Source of the DNA: Christensenella sp. UBA4636
GTDB lineage: Bacteria; Bacillota; Clostridia; Christensenellales; Borkfalkiaceae
Assembly (NCBI GenBank): GCA_002405915.1
Contig: DHMS01000047.1
Coordinates: forward strand, 1 to 8,833
Length of the DNA stretch: 8,833 bases
Direction: 5' to 3'
Below, in pieces: positions 6,342 to 8,833 of this stretch. The translations under genes and the position numbers were made by a program. The notes under the pieces are model-generated. The model did no database searches. It saw only the letters and a program-made list of their open reading frames with translations, and had not been told where the DNA came from. Positions within the stretch are counted from its first letter, which is position 1. Each line of letters begins with the position of its first letter.

Positions 6342-6410
6342 AAAATCTTTACTTTTTCGTCTTAAAATCTTTACTTTTTGCGGGTTTTATAGTATAATAA
6401 GTAAAGATTT
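6342..6410. promoter_or_regulatory. Three operator-like repeats around the HTH-Fic promoter
   Basis: AAAATCTTTACTTTTT occurs twice in the same orientation (6342-6357 and 6364-6379), exactly 22 bp apart. A third copy, AAGTAAAGATTT (6399-6410), is in inverted orientation. The second copy covers the -35 hexamer, and the third begins directly after the -10 and covers the likely transcription start. This is the usual geometry of an autorepressed promoter, and the gene it drives begins with a helix-turn-helix domain. Binding by that domain is an inference. Confidence 0.65.
6370..6398 (+). promoter_or_regulatory. Sigma-A-type promoter of the HTH-Fic gene
   Basis: TTTACT (6370-6375) and a perfect TATAAT (6393-6398) are separated by 17 bp. 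Transcription would start near 6405, giving a leader of about 17 nt that contains the AGGAGG ribosome binding site at 6411-6416. This is the clearest vegetative promoter in the window. Confidence 0.75.
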
Positions 6411-6421
6411 AGGAGGTCGAT

Positions 6422-7333
6422 ATGTATTCTTATAAATCTTTAGAAAATAAATTGAAAGAGGCGGGGTTAACTAAGTCGGACTTAACGGAAAAACTCGGAG
6501 TTTCTTCGAGAACGGTCGCTAAAATTTCGAAAGGCGAAAAGATTGCTAATCGCGTTCTCGTTAAGATTGCCGATTTTTTGCATTGCGCTCCGGATGATTT
6601 GTTTAAAGTCGTTTGCGAAAATCATATTTTACAAATTTTGCGCGAAGAGAAAGATGCAAAAATTTCGGGCGGGCTTTATCACGAGCTGCAAGTAAGAATG
6701 ACGTATAACTCAAACCACATAGAAGGCTCTAAGCTAACTGAGGACCAAACGCGGTTGATTTTTGAAACGAGAACGATTGACGCGGGCGACGGTATACCTG
6801 TGGACGACATTATCGAAACGAGCTATCATTTTCGCGCAATCGATTACGTAATAGACACGGCTTTGGAACCTTTAAGCGAAGATATTATCAAGCATTTGCA
6901 CCTTTTGTTGAAACAAGGAACAAAGGACTCGACGCTTGATTGGTTTGCTGTGGGCGATTATAAAAAACGGGCTAATTCCGTCGGCGGCAGAGTGACCTCA
7001 AAACCGCGCGAAGTTCCTTCGGCTATGAAAAAGCTCGTTGCGGAGTTTAATGCTAAAAGTAACGTTACGATAGACGATATCGTAAAACTTCACGCAGATT
7101 TCGAATATATCCACCCGTTTCAGGACGGAAACGGCAGAGTCGGCAGATTGATAGCATTAAAGGAATGCCTTAGGTTTAATATCGTTCCTTTTATCATAGA
7201 AGATTCAAAAAAGTTTTTCTATTATCGCGGGCTTAGCAATTGGCAACAGGAAAAAGGTTGGCTTTTAGACACTTGCCTTGACGGGCAAGACACATTCAAA
7301 AAAATTCTTGAAGCTTTTGATATTCACGAATAA
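6422..7333 (+). CDS. HTH-XRE / Fic fusion protein, predicted protein adenylyltransferase with built-in inhibitory motif
   Basis: A 303-residue protein. Residues about 5-62 form an XRE/Cro-type helix-turn-helix (LTKSDLTEKLGVSSRTVAKI at 16-35 carries the recognition region). The rest is a Fic domain. The active-site motif HPFQDGNGR (231-239) matches HPFx(D/E)GNGR exactly, with the catalytic His231, so the enzyme should transfer AMP or a related group from a nucleotide to a protein hydroxyl. SNHIEG (97-102) fits the (S/T)xxxE(G/N) inhibitory helix placed N-terminal to the Fic core, as in class II Fic proteins; Glu101 would hold the enzyme inactive. This makes a separate antitoxin unnecessary, and none is seen beside it. 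AGGAGG at 6411-6416 lies 5 nt before the ATG. The operator repeats suggest self-repression. It is flanked by two near-identical terminators. The protein target is unknown. Confidence 0.92.
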   Translation: MYSYKSLENKLKEAGLTKSDLTEKLGVSSRTVAKISKGEKIANRVLVKIADFLHCAPDDLFKVVCENHILQILREEKDAKISGGLYHELQVRMTYNSNHIEGSKLTEDQTRLIFETRTIDAGDGIPVDDIIETSYHFRAIDYVIDTALEPLSEDIIKHLHLLLKQGTKDSTLDWFAVGDYKKRANSVGGRVTSKPREVPSAMKKLVAEFNAKSNVTIDDIVKLHADFEYIHPFQDGNGRVGRLIALKECLRFNIVPFIIEDSKKFFYYRGLSNWQQEKGWLLDTCLDGQDTFKKILEAFDIHE

Positions 7334-7342
7334 CAAAATGGT

Positions 7343-7390
7343 AAAAAGTCCACGAATAAGTCGATTATCGCCATATTCGAGGACTTTTTT
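7343..7390. terminator. Bidirectional terminator between the convergent Fic and MATE genes (copy D of the shared-core family)
   Basis: The arms 7343-7358 and 7374-7389 form a 16-bp stem with one A-A mismatch (7352/7380), with A-runs on the left and T-runs on the right. It therefore serves the Fic gene, which ends 9 bp before it, and the MATE gene, which ends 5 bp after it on the other strand. The 27 bases 7353-7379 are identical to those in copy C. CACGAATAA occurs twice here, once as the end of the Fic gene (7325-7333) and once in the hairpin arm (7351-7359). Confidence 0.92.
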
Positions 7391-7394
7391 CTGC

Positions 7395-8801
7395 TTAGAA
7401 AAGTTCTTGTTTTGCTTTTTTTAGCGACGAGAGAAGGAGAAATGCCGAGATTGTTGCGGTTAAAACTTCCGATATCGGGAAAACCCACCAGAAGTTTTGT
7501 TCGACCGCCGGGAGAAGAGAGAAAAGCACAGAGAGGGGAACGACGAAAATTATTAGCCTTAATAAGGAAATTATTATCGGCTTAAAGACGTTGTTTAAGC
7601 CTTGTAGAACGCCTTGGATTGCAACGCTTACGCCCATAAACGCGTAGCCGAGGGTAGCTATGCGCAAAGCATGCTTGCAAGCGGCGAGAACGTCGGCTTT
7701 TTTAACGCCGTCGGCGGAAACTTCCGGGAGCGAAAGCCCGAAAAGGGTGGAAACGGGCGTTGCGAAAATTTGAAAAATTGCGGTTATTACGAGGCATACG
7801 ATTACGGTATCGATTATGCCGTACTTTGCGGCTTGCGAGATTCTTGTATAACTTTTCAAGCCTTTGTTGAACGAAACGACGGTTATAAGCGCGTTGCTAA
7901 GCCCGAACGCGGCGAAAAGCGCGGTTTGCATTATCTTGTAATAAATCCCGTAGGCGTTGACCATAAGCGCGTACGTGCTTTTGCCCCTAATAATGCGGAA
8001 AACCTGAAGCACGGTGAACATCATAACGGCAAGCAAACTTTGCATTATCGCCGCGGGTATGCCGATTTTGTAGACTAAGCCTATAATTTTGCCGTCGGGC
8101 TTAATATATTTTAAGTCGGGTTTTATGGCTTTGTTGGTCGAGTAATGGAAAACCATAGCGATAAGAAGGGAAAGTATTTGCCCGATAATCGTTGCGTAAG
8201 CCGCGCCCGTTACTCCGCCGTCTAAAACTATTACGAAAACGTAATCGAGAATGACGTTTGCAGCCGCGCCCGAAAGTTGGGCAATCATCGTTTGCGTGGT
8301 TTTGCCCGTCGCTTGCAAAAATCTTTCGTAAACGGTGAAGCCTATCGAACCGAATGAGAGGGTGCAACAGATAGAAAGGTATTCCGCACCCGTTTCCGCT
8401 ACAGTTTCGTCGGTCGTTAAAAGGCGCATATACGGTTTTGCGAGGAATAGCCCGAACAAAAGGAACACGGCGTATATAACTATCGCCAAAAATATTCCGT
8501 TGCCGGCTACCTTTGCCGCCGTTTCTTCGTCCTTTTCGCCGAGCTTGCGGGAAAGCAGAGCGTTAAGCCCCACGCCCGTGCCTACGCCTATCGCGATTAT
8601 GAGAATTTGCACGGGGAAAGCCGCGGTGAGCGCGGCGTTACCTTGGGTTGCCGCGGACGAGTTTATGACGAAGATAGTGTCGACCACGTTGTACACGGCT
8701 TGCAGAACCATTGAAACGACCATCGGCAAGCCTAACTGCCATATCAGTTTTTTAACGGGCGTTTTTTCGAGCTTATTATCCTTTTTAATTGTGTTTTCCA
8801 T
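7395..8801 (-). CDS. MATE-family multidrug/cation antiporter
   Basis: A 468-residue integral membrane protein with the length and about twelve membrane segments expected of MATE exporters, which expel drugs or metabolites in exchange for Na+ or H+. The first half has the typical opening LIWQLGLPMVVSMVLQAVYNVVDTIFV (19-45), PVQILIIAIGVGTGVGLNALLSRKLGE (63-89) and FLQATGKTTQTM. The second half repeats the fold with YKIGIPAAIMQSLLAVMM and IQGVLQGLNN. It most resembles the DinF/MepA-like bacterial branch, but the substrate cannot be told from sequence. A ribosome binding site reading CGAGGAGTT on the minus strand (8807-8815) lies 5 nt before the ATG. The promoter is mostly outside the window and no adjacent regulator is visible. 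It converges on the HTH-Fic gene and shares its terminator. Confidence 0.93.
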   Translation of the reverse strand: MENTIKKDNKLEKTPVKKLIWQLGLPMVVSMVLQAVYNVVDTIFVINSSAATQGNAALTAAFPVQILIIAIGVGTGVGLNALLSRKLGEKDEETAAKVAGNGIFLAIVIYAVFLLFGLFLAKPYMRLLTTDETVAETGAEYLSICCTLSFGSIGFTVYERFLQATGKTTQTMIAQLSGAAANVILDYVFVIVLDGGVTGAAYATIIGQILSLLIAMVFHYSTNKAIKPDLKYIKPDGKIIGLVYKIGIPAAIMQSLLAVMMFTVLQVFRIIRGKSTYALMVNAYGIYYKIMQTALFAAFGLSNALITVVSFNKGLKSYTRISQAAKYGIIDTVIVCLVITAIFQIFATPVSTLFGLSLPEVSADGVKKADVLAACKHALRIATLGYAFMGVSVAIQGVLQGLNNVFKPIIISLLRLIIFVVPLSVLFSLLPAVEQNFWWVFPISEVLTATISAFLLLSSLKKAKQELF

Positions 8802-8833
8802 TGAATAACTCCTCGTATAATATGTTCATAGAT

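Noticed and set aside
6422..7333. Fic gene as the toxin of a two-gene toxin-antitoxin pair
   Set aside because: No small antitoxin gene lies next to it, and the inhibitory SxxxEG helix is present within the same chain.
6288..7379. 27-bp direct repeats as target-site duplications of a transposon
   Set aside because: They are long, are part of hairpins that belong to a four-member family here, and no transposase or terminal inverted repeats accompany them.
7614..8808. Plus-strand frames (7614-8078, 8335-8808) opposite the MATE gene
   Set aside because: Both are antisense to a well-supported MATE protein and show no motifs of their own.
8817..8822. TATTAT on the minus strand as a -10 element for the MATE gene
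   Set aside because: Transcription would begin within the ribosome binding site, leaving no usable leader; the true promoter is probably beyond the window edge.

Overview
The window looks like a chromosomal stretch from an endospore-forming member of the Bacillota, most likely of a clostridial lineage. The reasons are a SpoIIR protein, a SleB cortex-lytic enzyme followed by its partner YpeB, strong AGGAGG-type ribosome binding sites and moderate GC content with T-rich hairpin terminators. Species cannot be named from the sequence alone.

Layout. Positions 1-91 hold only a possible tail of an upstream gene with a disrupted reading frame. A DUF2974-type alpha/beta hydrolase gene lies on the minus strand (142-1227). 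Divergent from it is a sporulation/germination block on the plus strand: spoIIR (1429-1938), sleB (2041-2760) and a ypeB with an unusually long charged cytoplasmic N-terminus (2999-4837). The sleB-ypeB gap contains a ~130-bp foldback element followed by an AT-rich inverted repeat. Next come two tandem paralogous multi-pass membrane proteins resembling the Pr6Pr / FAR-17a-AIG1 group (4973-5605 and 5644-6294). They are followed by a helix-turn-helix-Fic protein with what looks like an autoregulatory promoter (6422-7333), and last a MATE-family efflux pump on the minus strand (7395-8801).

How the genes fit together. SpoIIR is the forespore signal that triggers pro-sigma-E processing in the mother cell. 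SleB and YpeB are made in the forespore and act together in cortex breakdown at germination. The remaining genes (lipase-like protein, AIG1-like pair, HTH-Fic, MATE) show no obvious functional link to sporulation and appear to be independent transcription units.

The most striking structure is not a gene. Four of the gene ends carry a hairpin terminator built round the same core (ATAAGTCGATTATCG or a close variant) in either orientation with differing outer stems, and the two copies flanking the HTH-Fic gene share 27 identical bases in direct orientation. Other points worth a second look are the triple operator-like repeat over the Fic promoter, the foldback element whose terminal repeat includes the sleB stop codon, the YpeB extension, and the Thr/His pair conserved in the AIG1-like paralogs. 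I found no CRISPR array, tRNA, rRNA, transposase or recognisable defence island.
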